A program made the position numbers and the translations under genes. DNA of 64,000 nucleotides, taken from NCBI GenBank assembly GCA_964458495.1, contig CAYWJB010000003.1:1-64000 (forward strand). The letters are read 5' to 3'. Shown one piece after another: positions 23,813-32,595 of the stretch. Source of the DNA: JANWVO01 sp964458495 (GTDB taxonomy: Bacteria; Acidobacteriota; Terriglobia; Bryobacterales; Bryobacteraceae). Under the pieces are notes generated by a model that saw nothing but the letters and a program-made list of their open reading frames with translations, was not told where the DNA came from and did no database searches. Each line of letters begins with the position of its first letter. Positions within the stretch are counted from its first letter, which is position 1.

Positions 23813-25954
23813 TCAATCCGCGCCGTCCAACAGCCTGGCAAGCCACTGAGCCGTGTGTTGCACCTCAACGGGAAGCTGCGCCGCCGCCGCGCCCCCGCGG
23901 ATCTGCATGAGGCAGCCGGGGCAGTCCATCGCCACCCCGGCGGCGTGGGCGGCTTCAATGGAGCGCAGCTTGCGCTCCAGCATCGCCGCCGAAACCTCGG
24001 GCATCTTGAGCGAATACGACCCGCCCATGCCGCAACAGACATCGGACTCCTGCATTTCGCGCAGTTCGTAGCCGGCGCCGCGCAACAGTTGGCGCGGCGG
24101 CTGCTCGGCATGCAGCGTGCGCTTCAGATGGCAGGAGTCGTGGTAAGTGAGCGGCGGCAGGCTCGCGCCCGCGGGCATCCGCAGCGCGCCTTCCTCCACA
24201 AGCCGGCGGATGAACGTCGAGAAGTCGACTGTCTTCGCGGCCAGCTGTTCGGCGCGCCCGGCAAGATCGTGCTCGCCCTGCCGGCGCAGCGCCCGCGGCG
24301 CATCCGTCGAGAGCGCCGCGGTGCAGGTGGGGCAGGCGGAGATGACGGCTTCGCAACCGGCGCCGGAGAACGCCTCCACGTTGTCGCGGGCGTTGGCCGC
24401 GGCCGCTTCCGGCAGGCCGCTGAAGTGCGCGGGCGCACCGCAGCAGGTCTGCCTTTCAGGAAAGACGACCTCGATGCCGGCGCGGTTCAGCACACGCACC
24501 GCCGCCTCGCCAATCTCCGGATACACGAAATCGATCAGACAGCCGGCGAAGAACGCCACGCGCCGCTCCGAGCGCGGCTGCGTCAGCTGCGGGAAGCGGT
24601 CGCGCAACGGAACAGAGGCCAGCGCGGGCAGCCGGCGGTTCTTGCCCGCTTCGGTGATAAACAGCGGCAGATGGCGGAGAAACGGCCCTTCGGCGAGCGG
24701 TTTCTGCACGAGCGAGGCGGCGCGCAGCAGCGAATGGAACGCCCGCCGGTTGGAAAGGACTGCGAACGCCGCACGCGCAGCCAGCGGGCGCGGCGCAGCG
24801 GCAGCCGCGCGGCGGCGCACCTCAAGGATCAGCTCCGGCAGGTCGATCTTCGCCGGGCAATAGTCCCGGCAAGCCCCGCACTGAATGCACAGCTGTTCGA
24901 GTCCGCGCGAAGCCTCCCAGCCCTCGATCCACGCCGTCAGAACCGTGCCGATGGCGCCCGTGTACACCTTGCCAAACACGTGCCCGCCCACCAGGCGGTA
25001 GACCGGGCACACGTTCAGGCAGGAGGCGCAGCGGATGCACTGCAGCGCCTGGCAGAACAGCGGGTCCTCGGACATCTCGATGCGGCGGTGATCGTAAAGG
25101 ACGATGTGCATCTCCTTCGGCCCGCCGCCGGCGTTCTCCGCAGGCCCCGTGAGGATGGAAACATAGCTGGTGATCTGCTGCGCCGTGGCGCTGCGCGGGA
25201 GCGCCGTCAGGATCGGTTCGATTTCCTCGAAGCGCTCCACGAGCTTCTCGATCCCGACCACGGCGATGTGCACGGGCGGCAGCGTGGTCACCAGCCGCGC
25301 ATTGCCTTCGTTGGTGCACAGCACCAGGCTGCCTGTTTCCGCTACGGCGATGTTGGCGCCGGTGATCCCGATCTCCGCCCGCAGAAACTTCTCGCGAAGC
25401 TGCTCCCGCGCCACCTGCACCAGCCGCGGAATCTCCGCCTCCAGCCGCTCTCCGGTCTCGCGGCTGAACAGCCCGGCGACGTCGTCGCGCGTGAGATGAA
25501 TGGCCGGCAGCACCATGTGGGAAGGGCGCTGGCGCGCCAGTTGCACGATCCACTCGCCGAGGTCGGTCTCTTTGACTTCGATCCCCGCGGCTTCCAGCGC
25601 CGCATTCAGGTGGATCTCCTCGGTCGCCATGGACTTGGACTTCACCACCAGCCGCGCGCCATGCCGTTGCGCCACATCCGCGATGTACCGGCGCACGTCT
25701 TCCGCCGTGTGCAAGCGGACCACACGGGCGCCGCGCGCGGAGGCGGCATCGGCGAACTGCGCGGCCAGCTGGTCCAGCCGGTTCGCCGCCCGCGCCTTCA
25801 CTTCGGCAATGCGCGAACGGAGCGCTTCAAAGTCGATCCCCTCGTACGCGCGGGCGCGGCTCGAGCGGTAGTCCTCGCTGAAGCGCGTCAGCGCAGCCGG
25901 CAAGTGGGGGTGCGCAAGCGCCTGGCGCACCTGCTGCCTGAGATCACCGGCCAT
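23813..25954 (-). CDS. Fused LutB-LutA lactate-utilisation iron-sulfur protein
   Basis: A 713 aa protein combining two subunits of the LutABC L-lactate oxidation complex. Residues about 1-300 are a LUD domain (SKSMATEEIHLNAALE, GITGANIAVAETGSLVL). Then come two ferredoxin-like clusters, CIRCASCLNVCPVYR and CIQCGACRDYCPAKI. The C-terminal about 240 residues are LutA/GlpC-like CCG domains (TCCGAPAHFSG, SACPTCTAAL, CCGMGGSYSLKMPE). In Bacillus LutA and LutB are separate proteins of about 240 and 475 aa; their sum matches this length, so it is a clean fusion. The start at 25954 overlaps lutC by 11 bp. An ORF extension beyond this start lacks homology. Confidence 0.88.
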   Translation of the reverse strand: MAGDLRQQVRQALAHPHLPAALTRFSEDYRSSRARAYEGIDFEALRSRIAEVKARAANRLDQLAAQFADAASARGARVVRLHTAEDVRRYIADVAQRHGARLVVKSKSMATEEIHLNAALEAAGIEVKETDLGEWIVQLARQRPSHMVLPAIHLTRDDVAGLFSRETGERLEAEIPRLVQVAREQLREKFLRAEIGITGANIAVAETGSLVLCTNEGNARLVTTLPPVHIAVVGIEKLVERFEEIEPILTALPRSATAQQITSYVSILTGPAENAGGGPKEMHIVLYDHRRIEMSEDPLFCQALQCIRCASCLNVCPVYRLVGGHVFGKVYTGAIGTVLTAWIEGWEASRGLEQLCIQCGACRDYCPAKIDLPELILEVRRRAAAAAPRPLAARAAFAVLSNRRAFHSLLRAASLVQKPLAEGPFLRHLPLFITEAGKNRRLPALASVPLRDRFPQLTQPRSERRVAFFAGCLIDFVYPEIGEAAVRVLNRAGIEVVFPERQTCCGAPAHFSGLPEAAAANARDNVEAFSGAGCEAVISACPTCTAALSTDAPRALRRQGEHDLAGRAEQLAAKTVDFSTFIRRLVEEGALRMPAGASLPPLTYHDSCHLKRTLHAEQPPRQLLRGAGYELREMQESDVCCGMGGSYSLKMPEVSAAMLERKLRSIEAAHAAGVAMDCPGCLMQIRGGAAAAQLPVEVQHTAQWLARLLDGAD

Positions 25955-26492
25955 GGCGGCCCTCCGGTTCATACAGAAGAACGACAAGGCGGCGCGGCCC
26001 GTGCACGCCGATCGTGAGAACGCGCTCGATGTCGGCCGTGCGGCTCGGACCTGTGACGAGCGCGAGGAATGGCATGCGGGCCGGATCGAATCGCCGCAAC
26101 GCATCGCCGAGACTGGAAACAATGGCGTCGGCCCGCAGCAGGGCGATGTGCAGAGGCGGGAGCGTGGAGGCCAGCCGCTGTGCCGCGGCGGATGCGTCCT
26201 GCACCAGCGTGCCGGTCGCCGCCACGCCGCAGTCGAACTCCGTGATGCCGGCGTAAGCGGCGGCGGCTGTGTCCCGGGTGACATCGAGCACGACGCCCGG
26301 CAGCATCTGCTCCAGCAGCTCCGGATGGAACAAGGAGCGCAGCGGCCCGTCCGGCCAGACGGCTGTCCGCCCTTGCGTGCCCACGCTTTCATCTCTGAAC
26401 AGCCGCGCCAGTGCGGACAGCGCGGCGCCCGCCCGGGACTCCACGACCTCCGCCCCGGCGGCTTCCGCGCTGCGCCTGAACTTTTCGACCAT
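25944..26492 (-). CDS. lutC: LutC-like lactate-utilisation LUD-domain protein
   Basis: A 182 aa LUD-domain protein with AGITEFDCGVAATGTLV, STLPPLHIALL and the C-terminal VTGPSRTADIERVLTIGVHG that typifies LutC/YkgG. It partners with the LutB-LutA fusion immediately downstream (11 bp overlap), so the pair should form a lactate dehydrogenase complex at the membrane. ATG 26492 is chosen for the usual length; the frame continues upstream only as an antisense shadow of the oxidoreductase gene. Confidence 0.87.
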   Translation of the reverse strand: MVEKFRRSAEAAGAEVVESRAGAALSALARLFRDESVGTQGRTAVWPDGPLRSLFHPELLEQMLPGVVLDVTRDTAAAAYAGITEFDCGVAATGTLVQDASAAAQRLASTLPPLHIALLRADAIVSSLGDALRRFDPARMPFLALVTGPSRTADIERVLTIGVHGPRRLVVLLYEPEGRHGR

Positions 26493-26571
26493 GAGACCTG
26501 AAACCAAAATATGCAATCCGACGCCTGCAACGGTAGGCCGCCTCGCGTCCTGCCGGGTGGCCGTCTCGGGA

Positions 26572-26577
26572 TAGGAT
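26572..26577 (+). promoter_or_regulatory. Candidate -10 box of the Gfo/Idh/MocA gene
   Basis: TAGGAT sits 21 bp before TTG 26598 in the 105 bp space between divergent lutC and this gene. No -35 box is evident. Confidence 0.3.
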
Positions 26578-26597
26578 ATTTGCGGGAGTTCGACAAC

Positions 26598-28136
26598 TTG
26601 GCAATGGAAACCAATCGACGCCACTTTTTCCTGGGCTCGCTCCTGGCCGGAGCGGTGCCCGCCGCCGGATTCGGCAGCTCGCCTTCGATGAGACTGGCTG
26701 GCTACAAGTCTCCCAACGAGAAACTCAACATCGCCTCGATCGGCGCCGGCGGCAAGGCTTCCAGCGACATCGCCGCCTGCGCGCGCACCGAGAACATCGT
26801 CGCGCTCTGCGACGTCGACGACCGGCAAGCCGCAGCCACCTACAAGCGGTACGAAAGCGTTCCGAAGTACAAGGACTTTCGCCGCATGCTCGAGAAAGAA
26901 GACAAGAACATCGACGCGGTGATCGTCTGCACGCCGGATCACATGCACGCCACCTGCGCCATGTGGGCCATGGAGCGCGGCAAGCACGTCTATGTGCAGA
27001 AGCCGCTCACACGTACCGTGTGGGAGGCGCGCCAGCTGCTGGAAGCGGCGCGCAAATACAAGGTCGCCACACAGATGGGCAACCAGGGCTACTCGAACGA
27101 AGGAACCCGCCAGGTGGCCGAAATGATCTGGGCGGGCGAGATCGGCGACGTGCGCGAGGTCCACGCCTGGACGGACCGCCCCATCTGGCCGCAGGGCCTG
27201 AACGAAATACCGCCCGAGGAACCCGTGCCCGACACGCTCGACTGGGACCTCTGGCTCGGCATCGCCGAGGCGCGCCCGTTCACCTCCGGCAAGGACACCG
27301 GCCGCTACCCGAACCGCTTCGGCGGCTACTTCTATCAACCCTTCAACTGGCGCGGGTTTTACGACTTTGGTTGCGGCGCCCTCGGCGACATGGCCTGCCA
27401 CATCCTCGGCGCTCCCAACCTCGCCTTGCGGCTGGGGCCGCCGAAGAGTGTCGAATGCATCCGGAAGGAAGGCGTGTCGCCGTTCATGTTCCCCGAACGG
27501 TCGGTGATCAAGTTCGAGTTCGCCGCCCGCGGCAACATGCCGCCGGTAACGCTCTACTGGTATGACGGCTGCAAGGAAACGCCGAAAATCCAGGGCGTGC
27601 CCGAGGGCGAATGGCTCGGCGACCTGCCCTTCTTTTCGGGTGGTGGAATGGGTGGCAGGCAGGGAGCGCAGGGTGGTGGCCCCCCGCAGATGCCGCCGCG
27701 CACCGGCTACGTTGGACGCGTCTTCAACTACGAACAATACGCCCAAATGCGCAAGGAGCCGGACAAGGTCCGGATGCCTCCGCCCGACGGGGCCCTCTTC
27801 ATCGGCGACAAGGGCATGCTCACCACGGGCACCTACGGCGAACAGACGCGCCTTGTGCCCGCGGAGAAGATGGCCGACTACCGCTTCCCCGAGCCGCTGC
27901 TCACCCGTTCGCCGGGCCACTATCGCGACTGGATCCGCGCCTGCAAGGGCGGCGATCCGGCGTGCTCCAATTTCGAAGCCGCCGCGCCGTTCACCGAGTG
28001 GATGCTGCTCGGCGTCATCGCGCTGCGCGTCGAAGGCAAACTGGAGTACGACCCCGTGAAGATGCGCTTCACCAACAACAACGAGGCCAACAAGTACCTC
28101 AAGCCCAGCTTCCGCAAGGGCTGGACGCTTACCTGA
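26598..28136 (+). CDS. Tat-exported Gfo/Idh/MocA-family oxidoreductase
   Basis: A protein of about 512 aa with the Gfo/Idh/MocA fold: Rossmann segment NIASIGAGGKASSDIAACAR, the VCTPDHMHATCAMWAMERGK block and the EKP-like motif HVYVQKPLTRTVWEAR. A twin-arginine signal (ETNRRHFFLGSLLAGAVPAAG) predicts export. TTG 26598 lies nine bases from GGGAG; ATG 26604, two codons on, is the alternative. Exported members are abundant in Acidobacteriota and Planctomycetes-like genomes; sugar or glycoside oxidation is the general inference. A glycine/glutamine loop near residue 350 is low complexity. Confidence 0.87.
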   Translation: MAMETNRRHFFLGSLLAGAVPAAGFGSSPSMRLAGYKSPNEKLNIASIGAGGKASSDIAACARTENIVALCDVDDRQAAATYKRYESVPKYKDFRRMLEKEDKNIDAVIVCTPDHMHATCAMWAMERGKHVYVQKPLTRTVWEARQLLEAARKYKVATQMGNQGYSNEGTRQVAEMIWAGEIGDVREVHAWTDRPIWPQGLNEIPPEEPVPDTLDWDLWLGIAEARPFTSGKDTGRYPNRFGGYFYQPFNWRGFYDFGCGALGDMACHILGAPNLALRLGPPKSVECIRKEGVSPFMFPERSVIKFEFAARGNMPPVTLYWYDGCKETPKIQGVPEGEWLGDLPFFSGGGMGGRQGAQGGGPPQMPPRTGYVGRVFNYEQYAQMRKEPDKVRMPPPDGALFIGDKGMLTTGTYGEQTRLVPAEKMADYRFPEPLLTRSPGHYRDWIRACKGGDPACSNFEAAAPFTEWMLLGVIALRVEGKLEYDPVKMRFTNNNEANKYLKPSFRKGWTLT

Positions 28137-28221
28137 GGAAAGCTTTCCTTCCAGGCGACAGACTTCCGGCACGGGCTTCCATCGCGGGCGCCCGTGCCGG
28201 CATCTGTTTTCAGGGGTGCAG

Positions 28222-28227
28222 TAGAAT
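28222..28227 (+). promoter_or_regulatory. Candidate -10 box of tRNA-Ser
   Basis: TAGAAT is placed 10 bp before the mature tRNA 5' end, the expected distance for a start at or just before the tRNA. Confidence 0.4.
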
Positions 28228-28237
28228 GAAGAGCGTC

Positions 28238-28327
28238 GGAAGGGTGGCCGAGCGGTTGATGGCAGCGGTCTTGAAAACCGCCAACGGTGAAAGCCGTTCG
28301 TGGGTTCGAATCCCACCCCTTCCGCCA
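28238..28327 (+). tRNA. tRNA-Ser (anticodon UGA)
   Basis: The cloverleaf is readable: acceptor GGAAGGG with CCCTTCC, discriminator G and encoded CCA at 28325-28327; anticodon arm GCGGT-CTTGAAA-ACCGC with TGA at 28272-28274; a long variable arm (ACGGTGAAAGCCGT region) as in class II tRNAs; and T-arm GTGGGTTCGAATCCCAC. It decodes UCN serine codons, chiefly UCA. Confidence 0.96.
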
Positions 28328-28373
28328 TGCGGCTAAGGCCGCCTCCCCGCACCCGGAAAGGACACGCCCCGCC

Positions 28374-28943
28374 GTGCCGCAACGTCTCATCGTGGCCATC
28401 ACTGGCGCCTCCGGCGTCATCTACGGCATCCGGATGCTGGAAGCCTTGCGGCGCAAGGCCGAAATCGAAACTCACCTGGTGATGAGCCCCGCCGCGCGCG
28501 CCACCATCGCCGCCGAAACCTCCCTCACGCCGCGCGACGTCGAGAAGCTTGCCTCCGTTGTCCACCCCAACGCCAACATCGGCGCTACCATCGCTTCCGG
28601 CTCATTTGAGACGCTCGGCATGGTGGTTGCACCTTGCTCGATCAAGACTCTGTCCGCCATCGCCAACTGTTATTCGGCGGACCTGATTTCGCGCGCCGCC
28701 GACGTGCAGCTCAAGGAAGGCCGCCCCGTCCTGCTGCTGGTGCGGGAGACGCCCTTGCACCGCGGCCATCTGCGGCTGATGCAGATGGCGGCCGAAAACG
28801 GAGCCATCGTCATGCCTCCCGCGCCAGCCTTTTATACCCGCCCGCAGACGGTGGACGACATCGTCAACTCCACCGTCGGCCGCGCCCTGGCGCGCATCGG
28901 CATCCGCAACGACTTCGTGCAGGAGTGGGGCGGGCTGAAGTAG
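28374..28943 (+). CDS. ubiX: Flavin prenyltransferase UbiX
   Basis: A 189 aa enzyme that prenylates FMN to make the cofactor for UbiD-type decarboxylases. Family landmarks are IVAITGASGVIYGIRMLEAL, the conserved SFETLGMVVAPCSIKTLSAI, RPVLLLVRETPLH and the C-terminal PAFYTRPQTVDDIV. GTG 28374 gives the normal N-terminus and is preceded by GGAAAGGA; the frame upstream runs back into the tRNA and is not coding. No ubiD is in the window. Confidence 0.94.
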   Translation: MPQRLIVAITGASGVIYGIRMLEALRRKAEIETHLVMSPAARATIAAETSLTPRDVEKLASVVHPNANIGATIASGSFETLGMVVAPCSIKTLSAIANCYSADLISRAADVQLKEGRPVLLLVRETPLHRGHLRLMQMAAENGAIVMPPAPAFYTRPQTVDDIVNSTVGRALARIGIRNDFVQEWGGLK

Positions 28944-28985
28944 CCGCCTCCCCCCCGCGCCGCCCGCTGTGTCAGACTGCTACGC

Positions 28986-30725
28986 ATGCGACGCCTCTTG
29001 ACTCTTCTGGGACTCCCGGCCGCCTGTCTGTTCGCCTGGCAAAACGACCCCACGGCAAGGCAGGTGGCGCCGCCTCCGCCTTATGAGCAGGCGCGGCCGC
29101 TTGTCGTCTCGAAATACGGCATCGTCGCCGCCTCCAACTTCCTTGCCTCGCAGGCGGCGGCGAAGATCCTCGAGCAGGGCGGCAACGCCGTGGACGCCGC
29201 CATCGCCGCCAACGCCATGACGGGCCTCGTGCAGCCCTTCGTCAACGGCATGGGCGGCGACCTGTTCGCCATCTATTACGAAGCCAGGACCGGAAAGGTG
29301 TACGGACTGAACTCCAGCGGCTGGTCGCCGAAGGCGCTGACGCTCGAATGGATCCGCGACCGCAGCGTCAGGATCAACGAGCGGACGAAGAAATTCGACG
29401 ACCTCAGCGTTCATACGGTCACTGTGCCCGGCTGCGTCGCCGGCTGGCACGCCTTGCGCGAGCGCTTCGGCACGAAGTCCTTCGCCGAGATCCTCGCCCC
29501 GGCCATCCACTTCGCCGAGAATGGATTCGCGCTCTCCCCGGTGAGCGCCCGCTCGCTCGTCCCGCGGCGTTACCTCTCCCAGCCCGGATTCCGCGACACC
29601 TACCTCGCCGCGGGCGAACGTCCGCAGGCAGGCGACCTGTTCCGCAATCCGGCGCTCGCCGCCAGCTTGCGCCTCGTCGCCGCCCACGGGCGCGACGGCT
29701 TCTACAAGGGCGACCTCGCCCGCCGCATGGTCAGCTTCCTGCGGGAACACGGCGGCGCGCACTCTCTCGAGGACTTCGCCGAGTTCGAGCCCGAGTGGGT
29801 GGAGCCGATCTCGACCACCTACCGCGGATGGACAGTCTATGAACTCCCGCCAAACGGCCAAGGCATCGCCGCGCTTGCCATGCTCAACATCATGGAGCGC
29901 TTTCCGCTGGCCGACTACGGGCACAACTCCGCAGCCGCGCTGCATGTGATGATCGAGGCCAAGAAGCTCGCCTACGCCGACATGGAGCGCTACGTGGGCG
30001 ACCCGCGCTTCACGCCCGTGCCTGTAGGGAAGATGCTGTCCAAGGAGCTGGCGGCCGAACGCGCCCGCCTGATCGACATGCGCAAGGCCGCCTGCCGCGT
30101 GCTGCCCAGCGACCTGAAAGAGTCCTTGGCGGCCAAGGGCAGCGACACGATCTACCTCTCCGTCGTGGACCGTGACGGCAACATCGTCAGCCTCATCCAG
30201 TCCAACTACGGCGGCTACGGCACCGGGCTCGTCGCTCCCGGCGCAGGCTTCACCTTCCACAACCGCGGCGCCAGCTTCGACCTTGAGCCCGGCAAACCGA
30301 ACTCGCTCGCCGGCCGCAAGCGCCCGCTCCACACGATCATTCCGGCTCTGATGCGCAAGGACGATCTCGTCATCGGTTTCGGCATCATGGGCGGCTGGAA
30401 CCAGAGCCAGGCGCACGCGCAATTCGTCTCCAACGTCGCCGACTTCGGCATGAACGTCCAGCAGGCTCTGGAAATGCCGCGATTCACCAAGTCGACCTTC
30501 GACGGGTGCGACGTCCAGATCGAAAGCCGCGTGCCGGAAAACATCCGCCTCGAACTCCAGCGCCGCGGCCACGTCGTGCAACCCGTCCAGCCCTACTCGA
30601 GCGTGTTCGGCTTCGGCAGCGCAGTGGTTCACGATCCCACTCGGAAGGTGCAGATGGCGGGGACCGATCCCCGCGTCGACGGCGCTGCTGTGTTGGAGAT
30701 GCCTCCGTTGTCTCCGCTGAAGTAA
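28986..30725 (+). CDS. Secreted gamma-glutamyltransferase family protein
   Basis: A 579 aa Ntn-hydrolase of the gamma-glutamyltranspeptidase family. The precursor self-cleaves before a Thr, here best placed in GSDTIYLSVVDRDGN (usual form DTxxxSVVDxxGN), giving large and small subunits. The N-terminal half has GGNAVDAAIAANAMTGLVQP and VNGMGGDLFAIYY; the small subunit has RKRPLHTIIPALM and the oxyanion loop. A signal peptide (LLTLLGLPAACLFAWQ) predicts export. It may break down glutathione or act as an acylase or hydrolase. Confidence 0.88.
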   Translation: MRRLLTLLGLPAACLFAWQNDPTARQVAPPPPYEQARPLVVSKYGIVAASNFLASQAAAKILEQGGNAVDAAIAANAMTGLVQPFVNGMGGDLFAIYYEARTGKVYGLNSSGWSPKALTLEWIRDRSVRINERTKKFDDLSVHTVTVPGCVAGWHALRERFGTKSFAEILAPAIHFAENGFALSPVSARSLVPRRYLSQPGFRDTYLAAGERPQAGDLFRNPALAASLRLVAAHGRDGFYKGDLARRMVSFLREHGGAHSLEDFAEFEPEWVEPISTTYRGWTVYELPPNGQGIAALAMLNIMERFPLADYGHNSAAALHVMIEAKKLAYADMERYVGDPRFTPVPVGKMLSKELAAERARLIDMRKAACRVLPSDLKESLAAKGSDTIYLSVVDRDGNIVSLIQSNYGGYGTGLVAPGAGFTFHNRGASFDLEPGKPNSLAGRKRPLHTIIPALMRKDDLVIGFGIMGGWNQSQAHAQFVSNVADFGMNVQQALEMPRFTKSTFDGCDVQIESRVPENIRLELQRRGHVVQPVQPYSSVFGFGSAVVHDPTRKVQMAGTDPRVDGAAVLEMPPLSPLK

Positions 30726-30744
30726 GGGTTTGGAGTGGATTGGG

Positions 30745-30775
30745 GGCTGGGGGGCGGAGGAGAGTCCCCCCAGCC
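30745..30775. terminator. 10 bp perfect hairpin after the gamma-glutamyltransferase gene
   Basis: GGCTGGGGGG and CCCCCCAGCC pair perfectly around an 11 nt loop, 20 bp after the stop. No T-run follows on either strand. It probably ends the upstream transcript, and on the minus strand could end a small RNA (see 30745-30853). The loop reads GGAGGA on the plus strand and TCCTCC on the minus strand. Confidence 0.55.
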
Positions 30776-30780
30776 GAGGC

Positions 30781-30834
30781 ATTCCCGCCCTGGAAAATGA
30801 TCCGGATTGGAGGATACCGGATCGGAGCGGGAAT
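30781..30834. other. Nested palindromic element
   Basis: Outer arms ATTCCCGC (30781-30788) and GCGGGAAT (30827-30834) enclose inner arms GATCCGG (30799-30805) and CCGGATC (30817-30823), with an 11 nt loop containing GGAGGA. Fifteen perfect pairs in two helices strongly suggest a folded RNA or a protein-binding palindrome. A TAGAAT on the minus strand at 30853-30848 could drive transcription leftward through this element and the adjacent hairpin. Confidence 0.55.
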
Positions 30835-31228
30835 CCGCTTTGCTTCCATTCTAGCGAAAACGATTTCAATTGTGACAGGGGTGGTCGTGGCAACGGCCAT
30901 TCCGGGCGGCGGATGCCGTTCCGGCACCCGCCGCTGACGTGGCGCCAGGTTCTCCTCTTGCGGCCATTGCTGCTGAATCAATGGTTTGCAGAGCCAGCAG
31001 AACCACCCGGCAGACTCTCGCGAGGTCTGGACGGCTGTACATTAAAAGTAATTCTTCTGAGAGTGCGCCCTCTCGTCATAAGTCCGCCTGATACAGTCCG
31101 CGCAGCTGTAGTACGCCCGTAACCTGAACGATTGAATTGGGTTTTCGCTTCGATGAGAGTTCACTAATGCTGTAGTACTGTTGGAAATAGAAGTGTGCTA
31201 TGAGATACTGAAAACAGAAGCGAGGGAC
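30835..31228. other. Non-coding stretch before the permuted ATP-grasp gene
   Basis: No gene is evident. The sequence becomes relatively AT-rich from about 31040. The decamer GCTGTAGTAC occurs twice in direct orientation (31105-31114 and 31169-31178, 64 bp apart), the second ending about 50 bp before the predicted ATG; these could be operator half-sites, but the evidence is slight. No convincing -35/-10 pair is seen. Confidence 0.4.
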
Positions 31229-32581
31229 ATGACACTGCTCAGCGAGGCAATCGCCCGCTACCACAAGATCCTGGAAGAGCTGGCCAAGGCTGGCACCCCG
31301 TGGATGGAAGAACTGCGGGAGGCGTTGAAGCGCCGGAAACTGGATGGCAACGGGTCCGGCGTGTCGCCGGTTCTGCGCCCGCACTTCGTGAACCGCCGCC
31401 AGTACGACAATCTGGTGGCTGCGTCGGAGGCTCTTTCCAGCGCCATCAACCGTGTCCGGGATCTCGCCCTCCGCGATCCGCAGGTGATGTCGCGCCTGGC
31501 GCTGCTGCCCGGTGAACGAATGCTGGTGAGCCTCGATCCCGGCTACTCGACGCCGGCGGTGGCATCGATGCTGGAAGCCGTCGTTTCCAATGGCCACCTT
31601 CACCTCTCGGCGCCGCGGGCAGACCTGCCGCGGGGGGCCGTGGCCAGCGACCTGCTCGCCGGAGAGTTCTTGGAATCGGCGCCGATGAAGCAGTTCCGCA
31701 AGCGCTTCAAGGTATCGCGCCCGCCGGGCGCCAAGCCGCTGGTGACAGGTCTGTTGAAGGCCTGGAAGGAATTCGGGGGGAAGGGAAAACCGTCGGTGGC
31801 GATCCTCGACTTCCCCGCTGCGCCGGGCGGCGGCGAGCTGCTCGAGCACGGGCTGCTGGAGGAGTTCTTGCGCTCGCAGGGGCTGGAGGCGTGGACAGTT
31901 TCGCCCGAGGATCTGGAATACTCTTGCGGCGTGCTCACGATGGGCGGACGCCGCATCGACGTGATCCTCCGCGGCGTGAAGGCGCAGGAACTTCTCACCC
32001 GTTACGACTTCTCCCATCCGCTGATGCGCGCCTGCCGCGAACGCCGCGTGTGTCTGGTGAACAGTTTCCGCGCCGAGGTGTTGCGCAAGCGCGCGCTGTT
32101 TGCGCTGCTCACCGACGAATCGATCACCGCCTCTTTCCCCGCCGCCGAGCGCAAGGCGATCCGCGACACCATCCCGCCCACCCGTGTGGTGGCGCCGGGC
32201 AAGACCACCTGGCGCGGCGAGACGGTGGATTTGCTGGACTTCATCCTGAAGAACCGCGAGCGTCTCGTGCTGCGGCCCAACGAGGACTCCAGCGAACTGC
32301 ACTCCACCGACGGCGCGCTTGTCGACGATGCGGCCTGGGAGCGGGCTCTCCGCATGGCCCTGCGCTACCCTTACGTCGTGCAGGAGCGCGTCGAATCCCC
32401 TGTGGTCGCCTTCCCTGTGGACTACTTCGGTGAACTGACCTACCGCGAGATGACGGTCGAGGTGACGCCCCATACGTTCCTGGGCAAAATGCACGGCTTC
32501 TCGGCCCGCCTCTCGGCCCCCCGCGGAGGCTTCTCCTCGGCCGCCGGGCTGGCGCCGTCGCTCATTCTCGAAGCCCGCTGA
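31229..32581 (+). CDS. Circularly permuted ATP-grasp-like protein
   Basis: A protein of about 450 aa that I place with low-to-moderate certainty in the circularly permuted ATP-grasp/glutathionylspermidine-synthase-like group. Suggestive segments are GGRRIDVILRGV (the D..yR element), LVNSFRAEVLRKRALFALLTDE, RLVLRPNEDSSELH and the late PYVVQERVESP. There is no signal peptide or membrane helix. ATG 31229 is chosen because GAGGGA precedes it and the 16 upstream codons look non-coding. It stands alone, with an inverted repeat after its stop. These enzymes ligate amino acids or amines; the substrate is unknown. Confidence 0.6.
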   Translation: MTLLSEAIARYHKILEELAKAGTPWMEELREALKRRKLDGNGSGVSPVLRPHFVNRRQYDNLVAASEALSSAINRVRDLALRDPQVMSRLALLPGERMLVSLDPGYSTPAVASMLEAVVSNGHLHLSAPRADLPRGAVASDLLAGEFLESAPMKQFRKRFKVSRPPGAKPLVTGLLKAWKEFGGKGKPSVAILDFPAAPGGGELLEHGLLEEFLRSQGLEAWTVSPEDLEYSCGVLTMGGRRIDVILRGVKAQELLTRYDFSHPLMRACRERRVCLVNSFRAEVLRKRALFALLTDESITASFPAAERKAIRDTIPPTRVVAPGKTTWRGETVDLLDFILKNRERLVLRPNEDSSELHSTDGALVDDAAWERALRMALRYPYVVQERVESPVVAFPVDYFGELTYREMTVEVTPHTFLGKMHGFSARLSAPRGGFSSAAGLAPSLILEAR

Positions 32582-32595
32582 GACTTTCGGAGCGG

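Noticed and set aside
26500..28565. N-terminal extension of the lutC frame to 873 codons
   Set aside because: It runs antisense to the Gfo/Idh/MocA gene and tRNA-Ser; homology starts only at ATG 26492.
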